DNA of 32,884 nt from Scedosporium boydii. Its lineage: Eukaryota > Ascomycota > Sordariomycetes > Microascales > Microascaceae. Of this stretch, positions 10,327 through 21,862 are shown piece after piece. The number at the start of each line of letters is the position of its first letter. Position 1 is the first letter of the stretch. The DNA is taken from positions 1-32,884 of the forward strand of contig NJFT01000334.1 of assembly GCA_002221725.1 (NCBI GenBank), given 5' to 3'. The position numbers and the translations under genes are program-made. The notes under the pieces were generated by a model that saw only the letters and a program-made list of their open reading frames with translations, was not told the DNA's origin and did not search any database.

Positions 10327-11160
10327 GTTGGAAGATATATCTCTACAGGTTTCATCCGCCGTGGCTTTCGATACTTCTAACCCTATGAGCATATGCTCTC
10401 TTACCGGTTCTCAGCGACCTGGTCCTCAGAACCCGGAGTATCTGAGCAGGCTGGAGGATCTGGTGAAGCGAGAAGAATGGGCAGAGTGCCTGGTCTTTGG
10501 GACCGGTATCTGACCGGGCCGTGATGCGAGAAGAATGGTTAGAGGCGTGGCCTGTCGTGAGTTGTCTGTGTAGCTGGCCAGCTTGAATACTTTAGCTATA
10601 CTGCGCAAATCGGTTTCGCGAGGGGTACCTTAAATGGCCAAAGGCTGACTCTCTAGTGAGGAACGTCCATTGGCCAAGTCGTAGGTAGTCTTCGTTGAAC
10701 TTCGGACTTACCAGACTCACCATTTCTGACGCTGCCACTACTATATTTCCTTTTACCAGCAGCCATAAGTTCGCCAAGGGAGGGAAAACTGATTTCCGAA
10801 TCTGAACCGGCCAAGTCGCTATCTTTGCTACGCGTGGTCGTGTTGGATCCTCGGCATGGAATTGGGGTGATGTGTGAAAACAGCGATTATTGAAGAACTA
10901 AAATTCCTTCCGTTTCCAGCCCCTGGTTCTGGAGGGCCACCGCAGCATGTAATTCGCCAGGCTCCTCACCAAACATTGGTGCCTGAACATGAACCCCGCC
11001 TCTGCCACTCATCAGGGCGATTGAAGACTGTTGGAATGGGCGATGCCCAAACGTGGCCTCCAATACCACCGTTGTCTCTGACGAGTCCGTCACAGACTAT
11101 GATCGGCCGGCCTTACGCCCCAATGCTCGCGCCCTAGCTGTCGATTACCATCCCTCGAAA
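10327..11160. other. intergenic region upstream of the large NLR gene
   Basis: No gene is supported. Short open frames on both strands lack protein character. It should contain the promoter of the gene starting at 11161; no clear TATA element was found. Confidence 0.45.
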
Positions 11161-14100
11161 ATGTCAGGTGCAGAAGCGGCGGCTGGTATCAGCTTGCTCT
11201 GCAATATCATCCAGATCGCCACTTTCTTGAGAGATGTTATCACCACGTACAAGAGCATCGAAGATAACCACACGCCGGATCCTCGCCTCGCGCAGATATG
11301 CGAGGCAGTTCGGGGCCTTTATGAGCGCATCTTCGCTGAAGCCAATCATGGGAGACCACTAGGGCAAGGACAACAGGCTTTGGTAGACGCCGCGCAGAAA
11401 TGTGTAGAACGGACCGAGGAACTCAACCACATGGTGTCTCGGTTGGCGGTCCCCGAAAACAGCCGTCGACTTCGAAAGACGATGATGAAGATTAGCCGCA
11501 GTGTCTCATCGAGTGGCGAAAGAAGGACCTCGAGGCACTCGAAAAGGATCTGGGGAGGTACCAAGGCCTAGTCGACACTCAACTTCTCCTCCATATATCT
11601 AGCCAGGCCCAGACCTCGGAGCAACAGCATCTCAAATCTTTCTCCAGGCTTGACGATCGGCTTAAGCAAGTGTTAGAGTCCTACAAAACTGAAAACTCTA
11701 CCATCCAACGATTCATCCTAACGGAAAGTGGACGGATAAGGACATATGTCACCGAGACAGGCTCAGCCATAACCCGTCAACTAGCCACTACCGAGTTAGC
11801 AATTCGGTCCGACATTAATAAGGTCGAGGACAACCGGTTGGATGAAAGGTCAAAGGCGGAGCAGGAAAAGCGGCACAAGCGCCTACTTGACAGCCTCTAT
11901 TTTCCAGAGCGCAACGCCAGAGGGAACAGGATCGAGGAGAATTACCCGAGAACTTTTAAGTGGATATTCTCCACCCGTGGAGATTCTCTAGACGAAATAG
12001 AGGGATATGGTGGCGGCGGGGACGGGGAGGGCGGGGACGAGGAAGACGAAAGCGACGAAGACGAAAGCGACGAAGACGAAAGCGACGAAGATGAAAGCTC
12101 CCGCGCAGATGTGGCGACCTTTGTTCCCTGGCTCCGATCCGATTCTAAGATGTTCTGGATAAGCGGCAAGCCCGCTTCAGGCAAGAGCACCTTAATGAAA
12201 TATATCATTACCAACCCAGAGACTTTAGAGCATCTCCGGGAGTGGAATCCAGATGTACGGCTTATTCACCACTTTTTCTGGAAGCCAGGCGTTCCCATGC
12301 AGAACTCGGTCGATGGGATGCTTTGCTCCCTACTCTACCAGATGCTAGAACACCAACCCTCTCTTGCTGAATCTATCAGCGGAAGCGGCTTCAACTCCAG
12401 GTTAAAAAAGACTTACCACGACTGGTCGACGAAGGAGCTTAGAGAAACTCTCTTCCGCCTGTTAGGTACGGCCAACACTCACTTTTGCATCTTCTTGGAC
12501 GGCCTCGACGAGGCGGTTGAACACTTGCGCAAGTTTGATATCAAATCGTTGCTTGATGGATTGGCGGAGCTAGACTCTGTGAAGATATGCGCCTCAAGCC
12601 GACCGGAGCCAAAATTTATGATGTACTTCTCCGGCACTGATCAACTCGCCATTCATAATCTGACACGACTAGATATTGAGATGCTAGTCCGCGGGCGCCT
12701 TGATAATATGCAGATTCAACCATATTTTCGACGGCGGCTAGCCTACATCGTGGTAGAGAGAGCGCAGGGCGTCTTTATGTGGGTTATCCTCGTGCTGAAT
12801 AGTATCCAAATGGGTATAGAATGCCAGGAGACGCCCGAGGCGTGCTTTGAGAGAGTGTCTCGTATGGAACAGGATCTTGATTCGTTGTACAGAGAAATGT
12901 GGACTCGGGCAACACACCACGGGATAGACACCAGTACGGCAATACTCTATTTCGATCTGGTTGTCAGGCGCCGTCTTTTCTTCGAGGAGACGGCATTCTC
13001 CAAGGTCACTCTGCTCGAGCTGGCGATGACGGCTGACGGAGGCGGCCTTCTGGAATCTTCCTTCGAAAACGACAGTGCATTAACAGCAGAAAAACTGTTG
13101 GAGCTGGCTGAGAAGACAATGAAGCAGATTGAGGTTGGATGTGCTGGACTATTGGAATGTACACCAGAATCAGCCCTCGACAGGCGGTTCCGAGTCCGCT
13201 CGGACTCCAAAAAACTCGGCGAATACGCCAAGATCCAAGTCGATTTCACGCACCGAACAGTTTTTGACTTTTTTACCGATTCAGAATACGGCCGCAGCAT
13301 ACTTTCAAAATCGTCTTTGACTGACGAAAAATGCTTCATGAGGACCCTGAAGGCCATTATGCTTTAATGCCGCTACCTCGATATGATAGCCACCGGGTTG
13401 TATGCCAAGGTCACTGCTGGTACCGTAATGGAAATCGTCAAATGCGCCCGCAACTACGAAGCGGATTATTCGGAAACATTGGAGGCTGCGGACTGGATAA
13501 TCCAAGTTTTGTGGAAGTGGCACCTGGAGGGATACTGTTCTGAGATTAGGTCGGCGATCGGGGAGGGCTTCCTTTTCCCAAAAGAGCCTGCTAAAATCCA
13601 TCTCCTCAAATTTGTGGAAGCGCTGACAATATTTTACCCAAGGATGGCCTGCAAATTTATTCAGGACTTGCAGGCCTCTGACCTTTCCGAAGTGCTTCCG
13701 ATGATCCTGTATAGAGCCTGTCCAGACATGCCTCCTGGTAACGGATACGACCGGCAACGCGTCGTTCGACATGCCCTTTCTCTGTTTAGAAAACTCAACG
13801 AAAACGGGGAATCTACCATACAGGGAAGGTTGAGCCAAACCATGAGCCTAGCCTTCTCTTTACTGCTGCGGCAAATGACTCTTAACCTAGAGAAAACCCA
13901 TCAGCAGGGCCGGCTATTGGATCGATACCGAAATCCATTACGCAGTGCAGTTGACACCATCGAGTCATTCGCGAAACTCGAAACTTTCGATCATCTTTGG
14001 GACCAAAGCTTCATCTTGATGTTAGGTTTCGACTTCGAGAGGGGCTTGATTAAGTGGGACGTATCTGCAGACGACTGCGAACTCCCGTCAATGGTGGTCA

Positions 14101-14501
14101 GTTGCAATGATTTGTTCCTGAAGACCTATCTAGCTAGGTTTGAGGGTCTGCAAAACCTGCATGCTTTGGGGCAGAATGCACGATGCAGGCCGTCCTTTGA
14201 GGTCCTTCTTGTTCGTAACGGATCCGATCATCAGGGCCTCCTATTAGGGGAGCCCTCTGTTTCAGTGAAGGCTAAGATGCAAGGCTTGCTCTTCCAAACA
14301 TTCATCGAGAGGCAAAGCTTCCTCTCCGTTAAAGATGAGTTAAAACAGCTCATCTCATCGGTGGAAGTTACAAATATGGGATACTATGGGGAGGAGTTTA
14401 TTCGTCGGTGGGAGGAGGTTTTCACTGAACTTGATGGTCGTGGTCACTTTGAGCGTAGCTGGTACCTTGTATTATCTGTGCTAGGAGGACTTGCTATGTA
14501 A
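11161..14501 (+). pseudogene. NLR-type protein: helical N-domain, NACHT ATPase, DUF7791-like region; frameshift plus stop
   Basis: Large STAND/NLR gene of a type used by fungi in allorecognition and cell death. From ATG 11161 an alpha-helical N-terminal domain resembles HeLo-like/SesA-like N-domains of fungal NLRs. A one-base loss between 11495 and 11512 moves the coding frame; coherent protein then continues through EWRKKDLEALEKDL. A coiled, charged linker and acidic repeat precede Walker A SGKPASGKST (12162-12191), Walker B FCIFLDGLDEA (about 12483-12515) and SSRPEP (12595-12612). The region with GVFMWVILVLNS and VDFTHRTVFDFF matches the DUF7791-type domain usually following NACHT in such proteins. 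An in-frame TAA at 13365-13367 interrupts, and the same frame then stays open for about 370 more codons to 14501, with unrecognised, probably helical sequence. Otherwise it would be a single-exon gene of about 1,110 residues. Either lesion may be an assembly error; two separate shorter proteins are less likely. Confidence 0.75.
12042..12101 (+). repeat. coding minisatellite, 15-nt unit (EDESD repeat)
   Basis: Three exact copies and one altered copy of GAAGACGAAAGCGAC inside the NLR reading frame, encoding tandem Glu-Asp-Glu-Ser-Asp just before the NACHT domain. The unit is a multiple of three, so copy-number change keeps the frame. Confidence 0.9.
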
Positions 14502-15734
14502 TAAAAGCAAATAACAAAAATCTGAACTGTTGCAGTCGACTACTGTAGCACCCCAGACTTTGCTAAATGGCTCAAAAGGCGGCCAAACGCAGCAAATAGA
14601 GTTAATAGTTGGCCGCTACCGGGTCGACACGATTTACCAGCCCACTAGTTTGCGAGGAGCTTAGCAGCATGAGGATAGCTATGGCCAAGCTCTGGGTTGC
14701 TGCTTGAGAAAAGTATACAATCAGACTTGAAAACAGCGGTGGGCTCGCTACAGTACGAACCGCTACCACTGTGAAGAAATTCTGGATGAATTGAAGCAGA
14801 TACTCAGCGAGTACAGTTCGTCTCTCCGCTCCCGAGTACCTCATTTGACAGTCTGCGTCTCGCCATTGACTATGTACAGATGGTACCTCCTCACCTTCTC
14901 TCACATCAAAAGCTGGTGATCCGCCCAAAACTACCAGACCGAAAATGTTGAGAACTGGTTTTACAACCACGGACACTCCATCGCCGCCAAAGAGCAAGAA
15001 TTCGTTCGAACGGGGAGACATGTGTCGCTCCCGTCTGTAAAATCAAGTCCCCGTTGCGACTTCTCTTGGAGCGGCGCGAGCCACTCATCTTGACTAGGAT
15101 TTTCAGGACGAAAGCTAGGCCAGACTAGGCACAGTCGAACACTTCGTCGAAAAGCCGGCTGGGTACGGAAAGTGTGTGTGCGTACTAGGAAGGAATGAAG
15201 GTGCCACCCGTGGGCTTACCCGTCCTCCTCCTCCTCGTCCAAGAGGTCGTAGATTTTACACTGATTCCGACTCCATCAACCACTTTGACCAAGTCCGTGA
15301 CGTCTAAACTATACCCTTGGAGAGGTAATATATGGGCTATTATAATATGCTCCACCTGTAGTCCCACACATAGATGAAGCAGAGTTGTCTCTACTGGTTA
15401 TATAGATTCTCTGAAGCTTCTGCTTTAACTAAATGGGGATAAGATATAAGTTTAATTATAGACATATAAATTATATGCCTATTAGACGAATCGATAACCA
15501 GTATCTAAGCCAACCCCCCCCCCCCCCTTTTTTACTTTTGTTTTTTCTACGTCATCAGTTGAGGTCAAGTTCAAGTCAAGGGAACGAGGCGTTAATTAAG
15601 CCAAATCACAGCACAAAGATTCAAGAATGTATTGGCCGAAGGGGCATTTATCCCTCCCGTGTCTTTTCAAATCATTTTCTTCCTATGTGACAATAGCCTA
15701 GATGTCTTTTCATTATCGTTCTCCGTAAAATTAT
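14502..15734. other. intergenic region
   Basis: Lies between the convergent NLR and secreted-protein genes. A 139-codon minus-strand frame with ATG at 15021 (to 14602) is the longest open frame, but it has no recognised family or splice context and is not called. A homopolymer of 14 C followed by 6 T lies at 15514-15533. Confidence 0.45.
15514..15527. repeat. poly(C) tract
   Basis: Fourteen consecutive C followed by T-rich sequence; a length-unstable homopolymer where sequencing length errors are likely. Confidence 0.9.
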
Positions 15735-16936
15735 TTAGGAGCCAGTCTCGACAGGTTCATCAACAACGGGCTGAGATGCCTCGGTCGGCGCCGCGGTTGG
15801 CTCCGGCCAATTGCCATCACCTGTAGGTTCCAGCGGAATCCACGTTACAGGCCCAATCATCTCGAATTGACTAGGATGAATGCTGCAAAAGTCCAACTCG
15901 GAGTTCAACGCGCGGAGTTGATCATAGGGCGCCGATAGCCGCGGCTGATTCTTGTATGGTATGGTCGACGTACAGCTCTCTGGTGCCGCGGCGCAATTAG
16001 GCAACTCGGTGAGGCCGAAGAAGGCCGTGGCTGGGATGGGGTCGTTGAGATCGGCGAGGTTGAGTTGTTTGAAGACGGCGGTCCTGCGCTGGCGGGGACC
16101 CCAGTGAGTGTTCACGTCAGAGGGATCCAGGCTGACGACGAAGTCGGTCATCCATTTACCGCACGCGGTTTTTTTGTACTGGCCCCAGTATTGAGCCGCT
16201 TGCAGGTGGGAAATGGAGACGTAAACGCTCGGCGAGACAAAGGTCGTACCGTCGACGATGGTCGAGCGCGCGGGCTCGGGGTGGGTTATAGTTGTCCGCT
16301 CGCCGCAAAGGTCACCGGTCACGGTGGCTGGCCAGTAGTACACCTTGACCCCCTCGGTAGCCATCATCTTGCAGACGCCGTCGCCGCGGGGACAAGGGGT
16401 GTACGTGGTGCACGGTGGGGAATGCGGGATGGCATTCGAGCCGTTGTAACTCGAGAACGTTGACTCGAAGTCCGATAGGTACGGCGCGCAATGCTCATCG
16501 GCGATCGTACAGGTCGGCGCGGGAGACGCATAAGTGCTTCTCAGCAGGGTGGTTTTAGGCTCGTCAAGGGAAACCGTGACAGTGGAAAACTCTGGGACTG
16601 GGTCCAAGGCTCGCGGGAATCCGTCACAAAGCGTCGTGAGTGCTGGACTGTAGGGATCCTGAGTCCAGGACTCAGTATAGTAGACCGTGGTCGTCGTCGG
16701 TGCTTCATACTCGTCCTTGGAAGACCAGTATGAGGACCAAGAAGCAAAACAACACTCATGTTCCTCCAAGCCGGAGCACCCGTCTTAAAGCCGATAATTA
16801 GCTTCTTCTTTTTCCTTTTCCCCTTCTGCAAGTGTTGGAATCGGGGTCAAAGCAGCAACTCACCAGCTAAGACAGGCTGAACCAGTCCCAAGGACACGAC
16901 CCAGGCAAGCGCCCGGAGGGTTCCGAACGATGACAT
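15735..16936 (-). CDS. secreted protein of unknown function
   Basis: Two exons, 16936-16864 and 16783-15735, give 373 residues. Exon 1 encodes a clear signal peptide: MSSFGTLRALAW, then a hydrophobic stretch ending QPVLA. The 80-nt intron has a GTGAGT donor, a CTAAT branch and an AAG acceptor; the join reads VLADGCSG, and an in-frame stop inside the intron supports the splice. The mature protein is rich in Thr, Ser and Pro with about a dozen Cys, including HECCFASW and CTTYTPCPRGDGVCK, and a blocky TYPE segment near VKVYYWPATV and SPSVYVSISHL. This layout recurs in a large family of uncharacterised secreted proteins of moulds. The C-terminus is Pro/Glu/Thr-rich without a hydrophobic GPI-type tail. 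It is likely extracellular or cell-wall associated; function is unknown. Confidence 0.8.
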
Positions 16937-18763
16937 GTTAATCATTTTCGCAGCGTAACTACGCAAGTGCTTTGATACGTGATGACTGCGTTGATAAGAT
17001 AGGCTGAGGCCGTGAGACTGATGGCGAAAAGTATTCGGAGGGGGTTATACAAAGGTAGTTGCTGGCGGCAAACGGGCAATTTAAATCCTGATCGGAAATG
17101 AGGGGAGATTGATAATGATAATAATCCAGCTCACTCCTGCGTTGCATTGTGATGCTGGCAAGCTGACAGCGGAACGAGCCGAAAGAGCTGATAAAATTTC
17201 CTTGTTTGGAGTAGCTCAAGTTCAATACGAGAGCGACCTGCATGACCCGCGTAAAATAATGTGAGGGGCGGCCGCATCATCTGCGACCTCTTTCTGTGTA
17301 AGGCGGCCACTGAGGGGATGATCAGTCGAGTTGAGTAGTATTGTCCATCCCATCTCCGTGGAGAATGTGCGTTGTTGTGGATCGGTGATTCGGCAGGGCT
17401 GGTCTCAATCCTCACCGCCGAGGTCAGTGCTCTCGAAATCCCCCGTTTTTCCATTTCTCATCATTCTTGGCATTCGGCTTTTATTGCTGCCCAGCGTGGG
17501 GTGGTGCAGCTGTCGAATAGCTGGGGTGGATGAGGAGCAAAGATGCCATTCCGCCGCCTGGCGATGAGTCGATGGCCCAATGCTTACTTCGTATGAGGCA
17601 GGCTATTCAGACGCACAACAATGAGCGTGCAACCTAGGCCATCCATTCCCCCACACTCCTTTGACTCTAGCCTCCCTTCGTCACGGAGACGCTTTTCGTT
17701 GTTAATAACGGCACCCTCGGCATCTCGACTGCTATGAAGGTCAGTAAGCGATGGCTCAACCCCGAAACCCATTGCTTTCCTCTCGAGCTTGGCCTCGAAC
17801 CACAATAGAGGACGTCTCTAAAACGTTGAAGGATCAATTGATGATTATGTGAGACGAATGGGGTGTAGTAGATGCATTCTAGGGCCGGGGTCATGAAGAA
17901 ATAACCTCCCGTCACTGTTATGGTCGCATTGTCGGAACGCAACAAATCCCCGGCGGAAGGATGACTTGAAAATAGCTAGCCCCCCACATAAATATATGTC
18001 TCGTCTCGGCAAAGGCTGCTCTATTCGAAGGTATTGCCCGTAATGGAAGGGAGTATCTCCAACTGCACTTGCAAATACGATGCGCCATGCAGTGAGGAAA
18101 GTCGCCGCTCGTCCCTTGATGCGGGTGAGATCGCTGTGTGATGATGGTCTTGGCCTCCTGTCGGCGTCGTTATGGTAGCATGCTCGCGCTGGTTGCCGTT
18201 TTTGTCAGACTTCCCTGGGACGATTCCATGGGAAAGAGGATATATTTGCTTCTACGGATCTGAAAAACAGCAGATTAAACTGCCAAGAACCTTAAAAAGT
18301 GGTCTCAGCGTCCCATCCTACTTCATGTTGTGTGCACTTACAAGCATTATGAGGATTTTGAAGGTTTGTTGATGTTGCAGTCGTTTAGCTTGGGACTAAT
18401 GCATCCTCTCACCTAAAATGATCACGTGATATCTATTTTTAGTGCTAGGCGGGGTTAAAGGGGTTGACGGACAGGGAGGTGCGGGACAGCTGGTGTGTGT
18501 GCTGCAGAATATTGCCGATCTCTATCTCGTATTTCTCGAAAATTAAATTTGCTGGTTCAGGATACCGCCCAGTGTACTTCGTATGGTTGTTTGCGTTGTT
18601 TGCGGTCTCACTCTCAGCGGATGTTTATGAGTGCCATCTGGGTCTTGCTTCCATCCTGATTCTTCGCAAGAGTGTAAGTGCTAGTCGATAGCTCGGAAAT
18701 GGCCCCGGGTTTAATTTCTCTATACAATGGAGCTGTGAGTTGACTAAACTCTTAACCGCAAGC
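16937..18763. other. divergent intergenic region upstream of the secreted-protein and HET genes
   Basis: A 1.8-kb stretch between two divergent gene starts with no supported gene. Open frames of up to 107 codons occur but lack protein character. It contains the perfect 10-bp palindrome ATCACGTGAT at 18421-18430. Confidence 0.5.
18421..18430. promoter_or_regulatory. ATCACGTGAT palindrome, candidate bHLH site
   Basis: An E-box extended to a 10-bp perfect palindrome, about 330 bp upstream of the HET-domain gene. The form RTCACRTG is the one preferred by Cbf1-type bHLH proteins in yeast. The assignment to the HET gene rests on position alone. Confidence 0.3.
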
Positions 18764-21259
18764 ATGGCGGAAACGTTATGCTCGCGGTGTGTACATCTTC
18801 GTCTCGATGGTCCAGGAAATGCTGCTGGCCTCGATTTCCGTTCTGATATACGCGACCCCAAGGAGTTCGTTCCTTCAGAAACTACCCTAGATCGTTCTAC
18901 CGAAACCAGCTATATCCTACACGACACGTTTCCGGGGTTCCCAGCGCTCAGAGAGGCGGCCTGTCTTGGTTGTCTGGTGTGTCAGCTTCTTGTCGAAGCA
19001 ATCGGCCAGGATCAGCTGGATCAGGATCCCGGCGATCCCGACTGGCCACCTAGCCCGGGGCTAGCCCAGACCCCTGTTTCCGCTGTTGCGCTCTATCACA
19101 TTACAGATCCAAATTTCCGTTATGCGGTGGGGCTAGAGCAGAGAGGCATGTTATCATCGTTGGAAATTCAATTTACGATCAAGGTTCCAAACGATCGATG
19201 TTATTCGCCGGTTTTGAACCTCTCTATAAGCACGGAGAATAGTAATTATGAGTCCTTTTTCTTAACTTCGCTAGAGAACGCGATGTCTGGCATCGCGATC
19301 CTCATAAGGGCTAGTGAGTACTGATAATGTCAAACCCAAGGTTGCCCTGTCTCCAACCACCTTGGCATACAACGTCGGTCAGTTTCGAGCACGACTTTGA
19401 CGCCAGAGAATATCAGCATGATGCGGTCTTGGATTGAGGAGTGCCGCAATGGCCACGAGAATGAGACGGGTTCACGATCTGAGATTTGCTGGCGAAACGG
19501 AACCGGTGTCTCTACGGGTCCGGCATTACCCTGCCCACGGCGACTAGTGTACGTGGGCCGATCTCAAGGAGACGATTCCGATATCCCAAGGCTTATCGAG
19601 ACGAATGGGCAAAAATTCCGATATGCTGCCCTCAGCTACTGCTGGGGTAAGGGAGAGTGGTTACAAACTAGAAAGAATACTCTATGGGAACGGAAATCGG
19701 GCATTTTGTGGGACGTTCTGCCACGGTGCCACTTTGACGCATGCATAGCTACCAGACTTCTAGGTCTTGACTATGTATGGATCGATGCTCTGTGTATTGT
19801 GCAGAATGATGCCGACGACTGGAGCCATGAAGCCGCGATCATGGGCCAGATTTACCAGGCGGCGTACGTGACCATCTGCGCCGTAAAATCCTCGTCAAGC
19901 AACGAAGGTTTTCTCGACCGACGGGTGCTGCCGGTCCACGCCGGCCAACGGTCTTGGAAACAGGACCTCGATCGGTCCCGGAAGTTAGCAGCCGCTATTC
20001 CATATCATAATTCGGCAAAGGGAATTTCTGGCTGCTACTTCATCCGATATCTGTCCTTACATGCAAAGTCTCAACCAAGCGCGACCCGCGATTTTGGCCA
20101 CTTCTCTGCAGAGGTCGAGGCATCCGCCTGGAACACCAGAGGTTGGACTCTCCAGGAAAGGCAGCTGTCGAGCCGAACCATATTCTTTGGCGCCGGAGCC
20201 ATCTTTTTCGAGTGCCAGGCATTTTGCCGATCCGAAGCCTTCCCTGCTCTAAGCCGCAGATCCACCCCATGGCAGGACATTACTCTTCTTCTTGGGGACG
20301 ATCGACAAGCGATGAAAGTGTTCCTCCGAAGTGTTTGGACGAATATCGCGATGCTTCTATGTAATCGGAAATTCACGTACCGGAAAGACATTCTCCCCGC
20401 CATGGCCGCTCTCTCGACGAGGTTTAGCCGCGAAATGCAACTTGCGTTTGTCGACGATTTACTACCAGACTCTCAAGCATCAGTACGGTGCATCGCCGGT
20501 CTGTGGGATGTATGCCTCTTAGAGGATCTCCTGTGGATATGCCAGGGATGGAACTCAAAGTTCTACGCCGCACGGTCGGAAGATGTACCGACGTGGTCAT
20601 GGCTCTCACTGCAGACATCGTGGCGCGTGGCAGGTGACTGGATACCCCATGGAGACAACTCGCACATCTTCAAAATTCAGCCGGGATACGAGGTGTTGGA
20701 TATTCGCAACCCAAATGGGCCGTGCTTGGTACCGACCTGCGTCATCACGAGAACCCCCAAGGCCGTTCCTAGCGAGGACGGGGATTCCTCACTTTGGCTA
20801 CATGGTTTTATTGCACAGCAGAAGTTGAGTTGTCGCCAAAAGGATATAGCAAATGACTGGACATCATTTTCTGTGAATGGTATCAGTGTTGAAATTGCTT
20901 TCGACAGCGATTGGAGACCGAAACGCCAGGCAGGGAAACCCATGGTTACAGGTCCCGACCGAGTAATAAACATGTCCCTATATCTCGCAGTTATTTTCAG
21001 AAGGGTCTCAAACCCTGACGACACGTGGGAATGCGAGAGGAGAACGTCTGTTCCCGCGAATCGGATATACGGTCTGGTTCTGAATGCAAACCCTGGCAGT
21101 GGCTCGGGCGAACAACTCCACAAGTTGGACCGCGTCGGTGTGTTCCGTGCGGATGATGAGGAAGAAACGAAGAAGCGCGGGCAGTCGACAAATCTTCCAT
21201 TTGAAGAGATTCTCAGAGCGCAACTGAATCTTTCCGAGCGGGAGTTTCACGTCTGGTAG
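18764..21259 (+). CDS. HET-domain (heterokaryon incompatibility) protein
   Basis: Proteins with a HET domain trigger programmed cell death when genetically different fungal cells fuse; the domain may act like a TIR domain. Two exons, 18764-19313 and 19383-21259, give 808 residues. The 69-nt intron (GTGAGT donor, CAG acceptor) preserves frame and joins LIRA to ISSTTLTPEN. The first about 180 residues hold Cys pairs near LCSRC and CLGCLVC, as in many HET proteins. The three conserved HET blocks are intact: YAALSYCWG at residues 264-272, LGLDYVWIDALCIVQND from 310, and AWNTRGWTLQER at 432-443. The C-terminal part, about 370 residues, carries SEDVPTWSWLS, a motif commonly seen downstream of the HET core. 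The ATG at 18764 is the first in frame. No lesion is seen. The partner or trigger cannot be inferred. Confidence 0.93.
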
Positions 21260-21862
21260 CGGTGTCGAGTTGGCTGGATCACGGCAATTACGGTTAGAAG
21301 CACCACTGGGGCAATAACATGTATGACCATTTATCATATCGGGCTTTATCCGCATCCCCGATTCCTTCTCCTGTCAGATAGACGCGGTTCCAAGCATATT
21401 TAGGTTGCCACCCCGTTCTTCCTTTGAACCACTTGCGTGGTTCGAATTCCTAGAGCGTAAGTGGCTCCAATCAATGCGATTTGCATGCCGTGCTTACCAC
21501 TGCTAATTAGTCTAAGGGCTCTAGATGCATTTAGCCATGTACCGGATCTATGCATATAATCCAGGGAGATTGCATCCATCGTCTAACTTTCCTCTGCCAC
21601 TCCAGACTTATATTGGCTCAGACTGGGAGAAACAATTATCCTTGGCCTATCAGTAAATCTCACCCACATGAAGGAAATAGACGAAGTTCCGGTTAATGTT
21701 AATGTGTCTGGAGTAATCACATATAAATCCTTCCATTGAGACCATCCCCGCCCCTTGTCCATGCCCTTCCAGAGTTTACTTTCAGCCTTCCCCCTCTCGT
21801 CCTTTCCTACAGCGAGGTCCAACGCAGCTTTATTTCAAGGGTCATCTGCATCATTGACCACC
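21260..21862. other. intergenic region with stem-loop and TATA box
   Basis: Holds the 3' region of the HET gene and the promoter of the next gene. A 9-bp stem with one G-U pair and an 18-nt loop lies at 21429-21464. No gene is supported inside. Confidence 0.5.
21722..21728 (+). promoter_or_regulatory. TATA box of the GPI-protein gene
   Basis: TATAAAT about 140 bp upstream of the ATG at 21863, in a plausible core-promoter position. Confidence 0.4.

Noticed and set aside
11440..11515. an intron explaining the frame change in the large NLR gene
   Set aside because: Candidate GT...AG pairs would remove sequence that reads as continuous helical protein (SRRLRKTMMKISRS) up to the shift.
14602..15021. 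139-codon minus-strand open frame with ATG
   Set aside because: No recognised motif, splice context or promoter; the composition is not convincingly protein-like, so it was not called a gene.
15514..15533. C14T6 tract as a regulatory polypyrimidine element
   Set aside because: It is a simple homopolymer in gene-free DNA with nothing to tie it to a transcript.
21438..21450. GGTTCGAATTCC resembles a tRNA T-arm
   Set aside because: It lies in the loop of a different stem and lacks D and anticodon arms.
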